A DNA stretch of 64,000 bases from [Clostridium] polysaccharolyticum (lineage in GTDB: Bacteria; Bacillota; Clostridia; Lachnospirales; Lachnospiraceae). The DNA lies in contig NZ_FOHN01000001.1 in assembly GCF_900111595.1 (NCBI RefSeq), positions 67,288 through 131,287 on the forward strand, in the 5' to 3' direction. The notes under the pieces are model-generated. The model did not search any database. It was given only the letters and a program-made list of their open reading frames with translations, and was not told the DNA's origin. This document shows, one piece after another, positions 1 through 7,830 of the stretch; position 1 is the stretch's first letter; the number at the start of each line of letters is the position of its first letter. The position numbers and the translations under genes are program-made.

Positions 1-50
1 TGGTGGAATATACAGGAGATCAGAACAAAATAATTTTTAGGGAAGATTAA
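1..50 (+). CDS. C-terminal tail of a probable FtsQ/DivIB-type division protein (partial)
   Basis: Only about 15 codons are visible, open from the window edge in the frame starting at base 3 and stopping at TAA 48-50. The visible peptide ends NKIIFRED. Many clostridial FtsQ/DivIB proteins sit directly before ftsZ and end in a short acidic or polar tail with a similar IIF segment. The call rests on position and that resemblance, so it is weak. The other two forward frames also stop within the first 40 bases and give nothing recognisable. Confidence 0.3.
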   Translation, partial: VEYTGDQNKIIFRED

Positions 51-68
51 ATTTCTTATCAGAAAGGG

Positions 69-102
69 TTGATTATTTATTGGAAAAAATATATTATATA
101 AT
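69..102 (+). promoter_or_regulatory. possible ftsZ promoter
   Basis: The gap before ftsZ is very AT-rich and contains a consensus -10 box TATAAT at 97-102. TTGATT at 69-74 is the best -35 match, but it is 22 bases from that box. It fits better with an alternative -10 TATATT at 90-95 (15-base spacer). Neither pairing is ideal, so only the general location is offered. Confidence 0.3.
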
Positions 103-177
103 ATAGGTTTTATATGCTTATATTATATGAATAATGGGATATTAGGGATTTTTTAATATATAAAAGGAGGAAGTACC

Positions 178-1407
178 TTGCTTGAAATAAGAACAAACGA
201 GTCTGAATCAGCTGCAAAGATTCTTGTAGTTGGAGTCGGTGGAGCAGGAAATAATGCCGTAAACCGAATGATTGAAGAGAGCATTGCAGGGGTTGAATTT
301 GTCTGTGTCAATACGGACAAGCAGCATTTAAAAACCTGCAAGGCACCAACGTGTATTCAAATTGGAGAAAAACTGACAAAGGGGTTAGGAGCAGGTGCTC
401 AGCCAGAGGTTGGCCAGAAAGCTGCTGAAGAGAGCCGTGATGAACTGGCTGAAGTGATTAAAGGATGCGATATGGTATTTGTTACCTGTGGAATGGGTGG
501 CGGTACTGGAACAGGTGCTGCTCCTGTAGTAGCACAGATTTCCAAGGAACTGGGGATCCTGACAGTAGGCATAGTAACAAAGCCATTTAAATTTGAAGCA
601 AAAACACGTATGAATAATGCTGTCAGTGGAATTGAAAGATTAAAGCAGAATGTAGATACTTTAATTGTAATTCCTAATGATAAGTTATTAGAAATAGTAG
701 ACCGCCGTACTACTATGCCAGATGCACTGCGTAAAGCAGATGAAGTACTGCAGCAAGGTGTGCAAGGAATTACGGATTTAATTAATGTACCCGGTCTTAT
801 TAACTTGGACTTTGCAGATGTACAGACTGTAATGAAGGACAAAGGTATTGCACATATTGGAATTGGTGTCGGACATGGAGATGAGAAATGCGTGGATGCT
901 GTAAAGCAGGCTATTTCAAGTCCGCTTCTTGAAACAACAATTGAGGGTGCATCTCATGTTATTATAAATGTTTCAGGAGATGTAAGTCTGTTTGAAGCCA
1001 ATGAAGCTGCCACTTTTGTACAGGAATTAGCTGGAGAAACAGCGAATATCATTTTTGGTGCAATGTATGATGAAACAACACCAGATCAGGCAACTATAAC
1101 CGTAATTGCAACAGGTTTAGAACAGCAGGGAAATCCGATTGCAGCTCCATCTTTTGTAAATGCTACAGCACCAAAGGCAAATGCACATGGATTTGCACAA
1201 CAGGCTCAGCAGGAAACGCCAGTGTACCACAGGGTACAGTCCAGTGCAGTTGCTGCAAAGCAGGCACCTACACAAAGGCCGATTGTATCTCAAGGAACTA
1301 TGAATAGTTCTTTTGCTTCTGCACAGTCTGTAAAGCCGGTTTTAAAGACTGAGTCAGAGCATGGAGGAATTAAAATTCCTGAGTTTCTGCAAAGAAATCG
1401 TAAATAA
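178..1407 (+). CDS. ftsZ: cell division GTPase FtsZ
   Basis: FtsZ is the bacterial tubulin that polymerises at mid-cell, or near the pole in sporulation, to build the division ring. The 409-residue protein begins with the Rossmann-type segment [15 protein letters not shown] (about residues 17-31). It carries the tubulin signature [10 protein letters not shown] at about residues 106-115 and the NVDFADV-like T7 region ([11 protein letters not shown]). The tail is a variable Gln/Ala-rich linker followed by the conserved C-terminal peptide IPEFLQ, which docks partners such as FtsA or SepF. The start is TTG at 178, seven bases after a strong AAAGGAGG (163-170). It is followed by the sporulation genes spoIIGA-sigE, as in Bacillus. 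Full length and intact. Confidence 0.98.
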   Translation: MLEIRTNESESAAKILVVGVGGAGNNAVNRMIEESIAGVEFVCVNTDKQHLKTCKAPTCIQIGEKLTKGLGAGAQPEVGQKAAEESRDELAEVIKGCDMVFVTCGMGGGTGTGAAPVVAQISKELGILTVGIVTKPFKFEAKTRMNNAVSGIERLKQNVDTLIVIPNDKLLEIVDRRTTMPDALRKADEVLQQGVQGITDLINVPGLINLDFADVQTVMKDKGIAHIGIGVGHGDEKCVDAVKQAISSPLLETTIEGASHVIINVSGDVSLFEANEAATFVQELAGETANIIFGAMYDETTPDQATITVIATGLEQQGNPIAAPSFVNATAPKANAHGFAQQAQQETPVYHRVQSSAVAAKQAPTQRPIVSQGTMNSSFASAQSVKPVLKTESEHGGIKIPEFLQRNRK

Positions 1408-1447
1408 GCAATTATAGATATAAAATATAATTATATATTGCAATAGG

Positions 1448-1527
1448 AAAAGCATCTGTTGATAGAATACTGTCTTGCAGTGGATAAACTTCACACTAGA
1501 CATAACTTGAGACGGAATGCTTTTTTT
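1448..1527 (+). terminator. weak terminator-like inverted repeat after ftsZ
   Basis: AAAAGCAT at 1448-1455 pairs perfectly with ATGCTTTT at 1517-1524 and a short T run follows to 1527. The 61-base interior is too long for a classical intrinsic terminator and only weak inner pairing is visible, so termination is possible but not certain. This is the only structure noted in the 244-base gap apart from the spoIIG promoter. Confidence 0.3.
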
Positions 1528-1582
1528 ATATAAAAATAATGTAAAAAAAAGGAAATGAAAAATATGAATAAGATTCCATATT

Positions 1583-1615
1583 TTGACATATTAAAAACAA
1601 GTTTTGATTTATAAT
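1583..1615 (+). promoter_or_regulatory. spoIIG promoter with 21-base spacing and 0A-like box
   Basis: A perfect -35 TTGACA (1583-1588) and a perfect -10 TATAAT (1610-1615) are separated by 21 bases, four more than normal. In Bacillus subtilis the spoIIG promoter is known for near-consensus boxes spaced 22 bases apart, which makes it dependent on phosphorylated Spo0A bound near the -35 region. TTTGACA (1582-1588) differs by one base from the inverted 0A box TTCGACA. The predicted transcript would start about 30 bases before the spoIIGA TTG. Confidence 0.65.
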
Positions 1616-1651
1616 AGCTTTTGTAATTTAGAGAGAAAGTGGAGGTGAATA

Positions 1652-2566
1652 TTGGAGCTCATTGTATACATGGATCTCGTCTTTTTAGTAAGTGTAGTCA
1701 TGGATTTCATTATACTCTTTATTATGAAAGAGCTGCTCCATGAAACTGCAGCAATGCTAAGATTGAGTCTGGCAGCAATAATTGCTTCTTTCGGAAGCTG
1801 TATTCTTATCATGTTCTCAATACCAGTGGCATTCAGATTTATATGCTTATATGGAATCGTAAGTACTGTTATTCTAAAAATTGCATTTTCCATAAAAAAT
1901 AAGAAGGACTATATAATCAAGTTATTTACTTTCTTTGGAGTTGCATTTTTCGTAGATGGATTTCTGGATTTTTTTCGGAATCATCTATCTATGGAGCGGT
2001 ATTATGGTGCTTTGCTCCAAGGCACTATTTTTGAGCGTATTTCGGTTATTCGCCTAATTGCGGGAATTGGATGTCTAATTGTATGTTATCCAATTGTGGC
2101 TTTTCTGGTGTGTCTGGTGAAAGAGAAGGTTCTGCTGCTTCGAAATGTAAAGATGGTACATCACGGCCTGCAGATAAAAGCAACAGCATTGTTAGATACT
2201 GGTAATATGCTGTTTGACCCGCTGAGTGGTGAACCTGTGATTATAGCAGAATTTAGTCTGGTAAGAAAACTTTTTACTCCTAAGCAGCAGTTAAAGCTGG
2301 TGTCATACATGGAAATGAATCGGGCTATGCAAGAGGGTTATAAGTATAATGAACTTTCAGAAGAGGAGCCAGTCCGTTTTAGGATGATACCATTTCATTC
2401 TGTTGGAAAGGAATCTGGCATGCTGGTTGCAGTGCGGCTTGATTTAATTATGATAGGTGAACAGTCTGGATGGAAACGTAGGGAAAAAGTTCTGATTGGC
2501 TTGTATCCTGGCAGATTATCAGCCAAAGAATCATATCAAGTAATATTACATAGCGATTTAATTTAG
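1652..2566 (+). CDS. spoIIGA: sporulation sigma-E factor-processing peptidase SpoIIGA
   Basis: SpoIIGA is a membrane aspartic protease that cleaves the pro-sequence from pro-SigE in the mother cell during sporulation. The 304-residue protein has about five hydrophobic segments in residues 1-155. A C-terminal protease domain follows, with the family signature DTGNMLFDPLSGEPV; the catalytic aspartate is D182. The start is TTG at 1652 after AGTGGAGGTG. The next gene, 33 bases downstream, is its substrate sigE. Expression should depend on the Spo0A-type promoter just upstream. Confidence 0.95.
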   Translation: MELIVYMDLVFLVSVVMDFIILFIMKELLHETAAMLRLSLAAIIASFGSCILIMFSIPVAFRFICLYGIVSTVILKIAFSIKNKKDYIIKLFTFFGVAFFVDGFLDFFRNHLSMERYYGALLQGTIFERISVIRLIAGIGCLIVCYPIVAFLVCLVKEKVLLLRNVKMVHHGLQIKATALLDTGNMLFDPLSGEPVIIAEFSLVRKLFTPKQQLKLVSYMEMNRAMQEGYKYNELSEEEPVRFRMIPFHSVGKESGMLVAVRLDLIMIGEQSGWKRREKVLIGLYPGRLSAKESYQVILHSDLI

Positions 2567-2599
2567 TAAAGAATTCGTAAATGAAACAGGGGGAACGTC

Positions 2600-3340
2600 A
2601 TGCTTCTTAAAATATCATTGCCAAATAAATTTCAATTTCGTGTAATACCTGATTTAAAACAGATATTAATGGGTCAAAGAGGAGATATTCATTACATAGG
2701 AGGTGCCGAGGTTTTGCCTGCGCCATTGGATGCAGAAGAGGAAAGTGCAGTTATCCGCTGTCTTAGAACAGATAAAGATACGGAAGCAAAAGCAATTTTA
2801 GTAGAACATAATTTAAGATTAGTAGTTTATATCGCCAAGAAATTTGATAATACAGGAATCGGCGTGGAAGATTTGATTTCTATTGGAACAATAGGACTTA
2901 TTAAAGCGATTAATACATTTAATCCAGAGAAGAATATTAAACTGGCAACATATGCCTCACGATGTATTGAAAACGAAATCTTAATGTATCTAAGGAGAAA
3001 CAGCAAAACAAAGATGGAGGTGTCCATTGATGAACCTTTAAATGTGGACTGGGATGGAAATGAACTGCTTCTGTCAGATATTCTGGGGACGGATGAAGAT
3101 ATTATCTATCGGAATTTAGAAGATGAAGTAGACAGAAAACTGTTGAATAAAGCATTAAATAAGTTAAGTGATAGAGAAAGAATGATTGTGCAGCTTCGTT
3201 TTGGACTGAATACAGAGGATGGAAATGAGCGGACACAAAAAGAAGTCGCTGACTTGCTTGGAATTTCACAGTCTTATATATCAAGATTGGAAAAAAAGAT
3301 AATAAAGAGATTGAAAAAGGAAATGCTAAAGCTGGAGTAG
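2600..3340 (+). CDS. sigE: RNA polymerase sporulation sigma factor SigE precursor
   Basis: Early mother-cell sigma factor, made as inactive pro-SigE. The 246-residue protein has a divergent, basic/amphipathic pro-sequence up to about residue 30, just before the conserved YIGG. Region 2 follows ([49 protein letters not shown]), and region 4 ends with an HTH ([18 protein letters not shown]). The start ATG 2600 follows AGGGGGAACGTC. It forms the spoIIG operon with spoIIGA. The gene expected next in most spore-formers, sigG, is displaced 3.7 kb downstream by an ABC transporter. Confidence 0.97.
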   Translation: MLLKISLPNKFQFRVIPDLKQILMGQRGDIHYIGGAEVLPAPLDAEEESAVIRCLRTDKDTEAKAILVEHNLRLVVYIAKKFDNTGIGVEDLISIGTIGLIKAINTFNPEKNIKLATYASRCIENEILMYLRRNSKTKMEVSIDEPLNVDWDGNELLLSDILGTDEDIIYRNLEDEVDRKLLNKALNKLSDRERMIVQLRFGLNTEDGNERTQKEVADLLGISQSYISRLEKKIIKRLKKEMLKLE

Positions 3341-3359
3341 GAGTATATGTGTATATGAG

Positions 3360-3383
3360 AGGCTTCTGTAAGGCAGCCTTTTT
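3360..3383 (+). terminator. intrinsic terminator after sigE
   Basis: AGGCT (3360-3364) pairs with AGCCT (3375-3379) around a ten-base loop, and a T run starts at once (3379-3383). It lies 20 bases after the sigE stop codon. The stem is short, so efficiency is uncertain. Confidence 0.5.
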
Positions 3384-3429
3384 ATTTGATAAGAAAGTTC
3401 TCTGCGACTCCTTCCCTATCAAATAAAAA
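3379..3429. repeat. 13-base perfect inverted repeat with 25-base loop
   Basis: TTTTTATTTGATA (3379-3391) is the exact reverse complement of TATCAAATAAAAA (3417-3429). The loop AGAAAGTTCTCTGCGACTCC plus TTCCC is not AT-rich like its arms. It overlaps the T run of the sigE terminator. The shape (AT-rich arms, conserved-looking loop) suits a dispersed repeat or a bidirectional transcription stop. No coding role is visible. Confidence 0.6.
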
Positions 3430-3451
3430 GTGCCCTAAAAAAGAAGGGCAC
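3430..3451 (-). terminator. hairpin that reads as a minus-strand terminator
   Basis: GTGCCC (3430-3435) pairs with GGGCAC (3446-3451) around a ten-base A-rich loop. On the minus strand the stem is followed at once by TTTTTATTT, which makes a textbook intrinsic terminator for leftward transcription. No minus-strand gene is visible to its right, so what it would stop is unknown. Confidence 0.45.
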
Positions 3452-3461
3452 AGGATGTACA

Positions 3462-3559
3462 CAGATGGGTAAGGAAGATAGTCGCTAAAAAACAGCGACA
3501 GCTAAAAAACAGCGACAGCTAAAAAACAGCGACAGCTAAAAAACAGCGACACCCATCTG
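3462..3559. repeat. four exact 17-base tandem repeats nested in inverted repeats
   Basis: The unit GCTAAAAAACAGCGACA occurs four times without a mismatch or spacer at 3484-3500, 3501-3517, 3518-3534 and 3535-3551. The array is framed by CAGATGGGT (3462-3470) and its exact reverse complement ACCCATCTG (3551-3559). GTCGCT (3481-3486) can pair with any AGCGAC inside the array, including the last one (3545-3550). The DNA could therefore fold as one cruciform-like structure or as serial small hairpins. It is not a CRISPR, since there are no spacers, and it has no open frame. Confidence 0.85.
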
Positions 3560-3565
3560 GCACGG

Positions 3566-3625
3566 CAAAGTCTGAGTTCCTTCGAGTACATTCCAGTTGC
3601 GAGAGTCTGAGGAACTCACACTTTG
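3566..3625. repeat. imperfect 15-base inverted repeat
   Basis: CAAAGTCTGAGTTCC (3566-3580) and GGAACTCACACTTTG (3611-3625) are reverse complements with one mismatch. A 30-base interior separates them, and a further TTCCAG/CTGGAA pair (3591-3596, 3628-3633) is possible. It directly follows the tandem array, so nearly all of 3360-3633 can fold. The rest of this 429-base gap (3634-3769) shows only AT-rich leader sequence and the ribosome binding site of the next gene. Confidence 0.55.
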
Positions 3626-3769
3626 TTCTGGAACAGATATAGCATGGAAATGTGTTATAAATGTAGCAATAACAGATTGAAATATAGCAACTATTGTAAG
3701 GAAAGAGTAAAAAAAAGGAGTTATACTTGTATAGCGACGATAATACTAATATGAAGGAGGTTATATGGT

Positions 3770-5095
3770 ATGAAATGCAAAAAAATGATATCAAGTATTA
3801 TGTCACTTGTAATGGTAGCATGTTTAGCCACAGGCTGTGGTGGTGCGGCTAGTACATCTTCAGATGGCTCAAAGTCGGCGAATGGGGTGAAAGAAATTTC
3901 GTGGATGTTCTGGGATGACCTTGATGCTACAGAGGATTTAATGTCAAAAGGTTATGCACAGGTAATTGATCGCTTCAATGAAGAGTATAAGGGGGTTTAT
4001 CATTGTACGCCAATAACAACAAATTTAGACGAATACGACACAAAACTGAATGCTTTAGTTGCGGCAGGAAATGCACCAGATGTATTTATCTGTAACCCTG
4101 GACCAAATCTTACACAGTATGTAGAAGGTGGTCAGGCAGCTGACTTAACGGACATTTTAACAAATAAGGAAAAAGAATGGTATGATACTTTTTCAGATGG
4201 TATCTTTGAACAGTTGACTTATGATGGAAAAATATATGCAGTGCCAACCAATTTTGCTGCTGCTTTAGTATTCTATAATACGGAGATTTTTGAAAAAGTG
4301 GGAGTTTCGGTTCCTGCAACTTTCGATGAGTGGATTGACACTTGCAAGAAGATAAAAGATGCAGGTTACACCCCAATTGCTTGTTCAGCAGGAACAGCCT
4401 GGTGTCTTTCTATGATAGCAGGATATTTATGTGATCGTGCAGGTGGTCCTGACAATCTGCAGGGAATTAAAGATGGTACCTTAGACTGGACTAGTGAAAC
4501 ATTTATTAATGCAGGTAATAAGTTGAAAGAATTGTCAAAATACTTCCAGGAAACAGCTGCAGGTGATTCAAATGATCAGGCAACTGCAGAGTTTTACAAT
4601 GAAGAAGCTGCAATGCTTGTACAAGGTTCATGGGTAATCGGACAGATGAATGGTGCTAGGCCAGAAATTGAAGAAAAATGTGGAGTATTTAATTTCCCAG
4701 AAATTCCTGGAGGAGCAGATCCGAATCGTATGATTGTAAAGACAGATAATCTTATTATGAGTTCTACTACCAAAAATCAGGATGCATGTATAGCATTAAT
4801 GAAGATGTTTACAGATGAGACTGCACAGAAATATACAGCTGAAGTAAGTGGAAAAATACCTATCATTGATATTGATTATGACAAGGACAAAGCACCTAAG
4901 CAATTAAGTTATGTTTCTGAGATTTTGAAAAAATCCACAGGTACTTTGGGATTTTATAATGAATCCTTGGCATCTGTTGAAGCAGGAGATGCATTTGACA
5001 ATGAGATGGTAGATATCTTCCTTGGAACAACTTCCGTAGAAAAGGCTTTCCAGAATGTTCAGGATTGGTATGACAAAAACGTCAGGAAAAAATAA
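3770..5095 (+). CDS. extracellular solute-binding lipoprotein of a sugar-type ABC importer
   Basis: Family 1 solute-binding protein, 441 residues, anchored outside the membrane as a lipoprotein and handing its ligand to the two permeases that follow. The signal peptide ends in LATGC, with the lipid-carrying cysteine at C23. A short Ser/Gly-rich linker leads into a domain with the usual start (EISWMFWDD) and features such as LVAAGNAPDVF, FAAALVFYNTEIFEKVG and a C-terminal W-rich helix. Such proteins normally bind mono- or oligosaccharides; the ligand cannot be read from sequence. ATG 3770 has AAGGAGG nine bases upstream. It lies inside the normally intact sigE-sigG interval. Confidence 0.93.
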   Translation: MKCKKMISSIMSLVMVACLATGCGGAASTSSDGSKSANGVKEISWMFWDDLDATEDLMSKGYAQVIDRFNEEYKGVYHCTPITTNLDEYDTKLNALVAAGNAPDVFICNPGPNLTQYVEGGQAADLTDILTNKEKEWYDTFSDGIFEQLTYDGKIYAVPTNFAAALVFYNTEIFEKVGVSVPATFDEWIDTCKKIKDAGYTPIACSAGTAWCLSMIAGYLCDRAGGPDNLQGIKDGTLDWTSETFINAGNKLKELSKYFQETAAGDSNDQATAEFYNEEAAMLVQGSWVIGQMNGARPEIEEKCGVFNFPEIPGGADPNRMIVKTDNLIMSSTTKNQDACIALMKMFTDETAQKYTAEVSGKIPIIDIDYDKDKAPKQLSYVSEILKKSTGTLGFYNESLASVEAGDAFDNEMVDIFLGTTSVEKAFQNVQDWYDKNVRKK

Positions 5096-5115
5096 GAGTT
5101 ATTGGGGGATAAGTT

Positions 5116-6003
5116 ATGGATAAAATATTTCGTGATAAGAAGGCTATAATTCTATTCATAGCTCCAGGTATTCTTTTGTTTACAGCAATTTTACTGGTAC
5201 CAATTTGCCAAGCCTTTTTCTATTCGCTGTGTGATTGGAATGCACTGACAAAACCAGAATTTGTTGGTTTTGATAATTACATAAAATTATTTGCAGATGA
5301 CGAAATTATGAGAATAGCCATTAAGAATTCCGTGTTCTTTACATTGTTTTCGGCAGTCACGCAGCAGATTTTAGGGCTGGCTTTGGCTGCTGTACTAACG
5401 AATGTGAAGAAAGGCAGAAATATATTTAAAAATATATATTATCTGCCAGTGGTATTATCTTCAGCTGCCCTTGGATTGTTATGGTCTTTCCTGTTTAATC
5501 CTAAGATGGGAATTAATCAGATATTAAAATTAATGGGAATTAAAGGTCCGCTGTGGCTTATGGATACAAAAGGATTTATTGTTTTGCCGATGTGGATGAT
5601 AGCAGTTGTTGCGTTATGGCAATATGCAGGTTCTACCATGATGCTTTATATGGCTAGAATATCAGGAATTTCCAAATCATTATATGAAGCTGCTTACATT
5701 GATGGAGCAACAAGATTTCAGGCGTTTAAAAAGCTTACGCTGCCACTAGTGAAACCGATGGTTGCAACAACGCTATCCTTGAATTGTATTGGTTCCTTAA
5801 AATTTTTCGATCTGGTTTATAACATGACACAAGGTGGACCAAATCATAGAACGGAAGTGTTAGCCACTCATCTATACGACCAAGGTTTTAAGTATTTTAA
5901 ATACGGGTACGCCAGTGCAATCGGAATTGTTCTTTTGATTATGTGCTTATCGGTTACCTTGGTGATTAGCAAATGCTTTAAGTCGGAAGATTATGAAATG
6001 TAA
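5116..6003 (+). CDS. sugar-type ABC transporter permease (MalF/UgpA-like)
   Basis: Integral membrane subunit, 295 residues with six predicted membrane segments; the first starts near residue 11 (IILFIAPGILLFTAILL). The cytoplasmic EAA loop reads EAAYIDGATRFQAFKKLTLP at about residues 194-213 and is where the ATPase docks. The N-terminal MFxxP-like start and size place it with the first permease of CUT1 carbohydrate importers. It starts 20 bases after the binding protein and 12 bases before the second permease, so the three are one operon. No ATPase gene is present. Many Firmicute CUT1 systems borrow a shared MsmK/MsmX-type ATPase from elsewhere. Confidence 0.93.
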   Translation: MDKIFRDKKAIILFIAPGILLFTAILLVPICQAFFYSLCDWNALTKPEFVGFDNYIKLFADDEIMRIAIKNSVFFTLFSAVTQQILGLALAAVLTNVKKGRNIFKNIYYLPVVLSSAALGLLWSFLFNPKMGINQILKLMGIKGPLWLMDTKGFIVLPMWMIAVVALWQYAGSTMMLYMARISGISKSLYEAAYIDGATRFQAFKKLTLPLVKPMVATTLSLNCIGSLKFFDLVYNMTQGGPNHRTEVLATHLYDQGFKYFKYGYASAIGIVLLIMCLSVTLVISKCFKSEDYEM

Positions 6004-6015
6004 GGGGGAGAGAGG

Positions 6016-6867
6016 ATGGGTAAAGTCAAAAGCAGAAACAAAAGAAAAGTCAAACCAAGCACAGTTATCGTGTATATAATTTTAACTTTACTGGCTGTAA
6101 TCTATGTGGCTCCCTTAATTTGGATGGTAAGCGTTTCACTGAAGACAAATACAGAAATATTCCAGAATCCGTTTAAGTTACCAGCAGTATTTCAGTTTGA
6201 GAATTACAAGGTGGCTTGGACAACTGGTAAACTTGGAATTGCAAGTTTGAACTCTGTGATTGTCTGTGGAATATCTTTAATAATAACCATGCTGATTGGT
6301 TCAATGGCTGCATTTGCAATTGGACGAATGAAGTGGAAACTTGCGAATCATGTGCTGGCTTATTTCCTTTTAGGAATGATGATACCAGTTCATTGTGTAT
6401 TAATTCCGTTATTCGTACATTTTTCGAATTTAGGATTAACGAACAGTTTAATCGGTCTTATTTTACCATATGTAACATTTTCTTTACCAATGTCAATCTT
6501 TATTATGGTAAACTTTTACCGGAATCTGCCGACGGAATTAATGGAAGCTGCCTGTATAGATGGCTGTTCTATCTATCAGGTTTTCTTCAAGATTGCATTA
6601 CCGCTGGCTAAGACTGGATTATTTGTTACAGGTTTGATGACGTTCGTAAATAACTGGAATGAACTGTTACTTGCTATGGTATTTATATCTGATGTAACGA
6701 AGAAGACATTGCCAGTAACCTTAACCTACTTTGTTGGACCGTATCAGACCAATTATGTTCAGATGTTTGCGGCTATTGTGATTGCAATTGCTCCTTCTAT
6801 TCTCGTGTATTCCTGTTTTAGTAATCAGATTGTAGAAGGATTAACTGCTGGAGCCGTGAAAGGCTGA
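6016..6867 (+). CDS. sugar-type ABC transporter permease (MalG/UgpE-like)
   Basis: Second membrane subunit, 283 residues, six predicted membrane segments after a basic N-terminus (KSRNKRKVKPS). The EAA loop is EAACIDGCSIYQVFFKIALP. The ending with NQIVEGLTAGAVKG is typical of the MalG/CUT1 branch, where the C-terminal tail reaches the ATPase. The start ATG follows AAGGGGGAGAG. The 128-base gap before sigG shows no clear terminator, so read-through into sigG is conceivable. Confidence 0.94.
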   Translation: MGKVKSRNKRKVKPSTVIVYIILTLLAVIYVAPLIWMVSVSLKTNTEIFQNPFKLPAVFQFENYKVAWTTGKLGIASLNSVIVCGISLIITMLIGSMAAFAIGRMKWKLANHVLAYFLLGMMIPVHCVLIPLFVHFSNLGLTNSLIGLILPYVTFSLPMSIFIMVNFYRNLPTELMEAACIDGCSIYQVFFKIALPLAKTGLFVTGLMTFVNNWNELLLAMVFISDVTKKTLPVTLTYFVGPYQTNYVQMFAAIVIAIAPSILVYSCFSNQIVEGLTAGAVKG

Positions 6868-6995
6868 TTTAGAATTATAAGAAAAGAGCTGAAATGGTTA
6901 ATATTTACATAAATTAAACTGAATAAATAAGAGCTGTATAGTAAATCCTTGTATATGTGACTGAAGAATAAAATGGCAGATTTGGGAGGTACTAT

Positions 6996-7778
6996 ATGGC
7001 TCTTTTTAAAGTTGAGATTTGTGGTGTAAATACGTCAAAATTACCATTACTTAAAAATGCGGAAAAGGAAGTGTTATTTAAACGCATCCAGAGTGGAGAT
7101 AAGGAGGCAAGAGAACTTTATATAAAAGGAAATTTGCGATTAGTACTTAGCATTATACAGAGATTTTCCAATAGCAATGAAAATGTAGATGATCTATTTC
7201 AGATCGGGTGCATTGGCTTGATGAAAGCCATTGATAATTTTGATTTGACACAGAATGTAAAATTTTCAACCTACGCTGTCCCTATGATAATTGGTGAAAT
7301 CCGAAGATATCTAAGGGACAACAATAGTATTCGAGTAAGTCGTTCATTAAGGGACACAGCGTATAAAGCAATTTATGCAAAAGAAGCTTTAACGAAAAAA
7401 AATGATAAGGAGCCTACCGTTAATGAAATTGCCAATGAAATAGGCATAAATTCAAAAGATATTATTTTTGCACTTGATGCAATTCAGAACCCAGTGTCTT
7501 TATTTGAACCTGTTTATTCAGAAGGCGGAGATACGCTGTTTATTATGGATCAGATAAGTGATAAAAAAAACAAGGAAGAGAACTGGGTAGAAGAAATATC
7601 ATTGAAAGAAGCGATGGAAAGACTGCCTGACAGGGAAAACAATATTATTAAGCTTCGCTTTTTTCAAGGAAAAACACAGATGGAAGTTGCAGATGAAATT
7701 CATATTAGCCAAGCACAAGTAAGCCGTTTGGAGAAGTCGGCTTTAAAAAACATGAAAAGTTATTTATCAGAAAAATAA
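6996..7778 (+). CDS. sigG: RNA polymerase sporulation sigma factor SigG
   Basis: Late forespore sigma factor. The 260-residue protein shows the SigG-specific N-terminus (KVEICGVNTSKLPLLK), the part contacted by anti-sigma factors. Region 2 is almost invariant (FSTYAVPMIIGEIRRYLRD, RVSRSLRD), region 3 has the ALDAIQNPVSLFEP stretch, and region 4 ends with an HTH (EVADEIHISQAQVSRLEK). ATG 6996 follows GGGAGGT. It is separated from sigE by the ABC importer. I could not find a convincing SigF/SigG-type promoter in the short upstream gap. Confidence 0.97.
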   Translation: MALFKVEICGVNTSKLPLLKNAEKEVLFKRIQSGDKEARELYIKGNLRLVLSIIQRFSNSNENVDDLFQIGCIGLMKAIDNFDLTQNVKFSTYAVPMIIGEIRRYLRDNNSIRVSRSLRDTAYKAIYAKEALTKKNDKEPTVNEIANEIGINSKDIIFALDAIQNPVSLFEPVYSEGGDTLFIMDQISDKKNKEENWVEEISLKEAMERLPDRENNIIKLRFFQGKTQMEVADEIHISQAQVSRLEKSALKNMKSYLSEK

Positions 7779-7799
7779 GGATGAATTTTTAATCTTTCT

Positions 7800-7808
7800 C
7801 ATATAATA
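7800..7808 (+). promoter_or_regulatory. possible sporulation-type -10 element before ymxH
   Basis: CATATAATA fits the CATAnnnTA -10 pattern of SigK and is close to the SigE -10 pattern. It also contains a plain TATAAT (7802-7807). No good vegetative -35 box lies 16-18 bases upstream, which favours a sporulation sigma factor. This is a single-element match. Confidence 0.3.
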
Positions 7809-7830
7809 CAAATAAGAAACTTCTTACGGG

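Noticed and set aside
3484-3551. Tandem repeats as a possible CRISPR array
   Set aside because: Units are only 17 bases and directly joined with no unique spacers, and no cas gene is present.
3519-3794. Minus-strand frame across the structured region before the ABC importer
   Set aside because: Phe/Tyr/Cys/Ser-rich translation of AT-rich repeats, no ribosome binding site and no plausible protein.
6868-6995. SigF/SigG-type promoter for sigG
   Set aside because: Some GTATA- and TGAATAA-like pieces occur, but no pair has the expected spacing, so no promoter is called.
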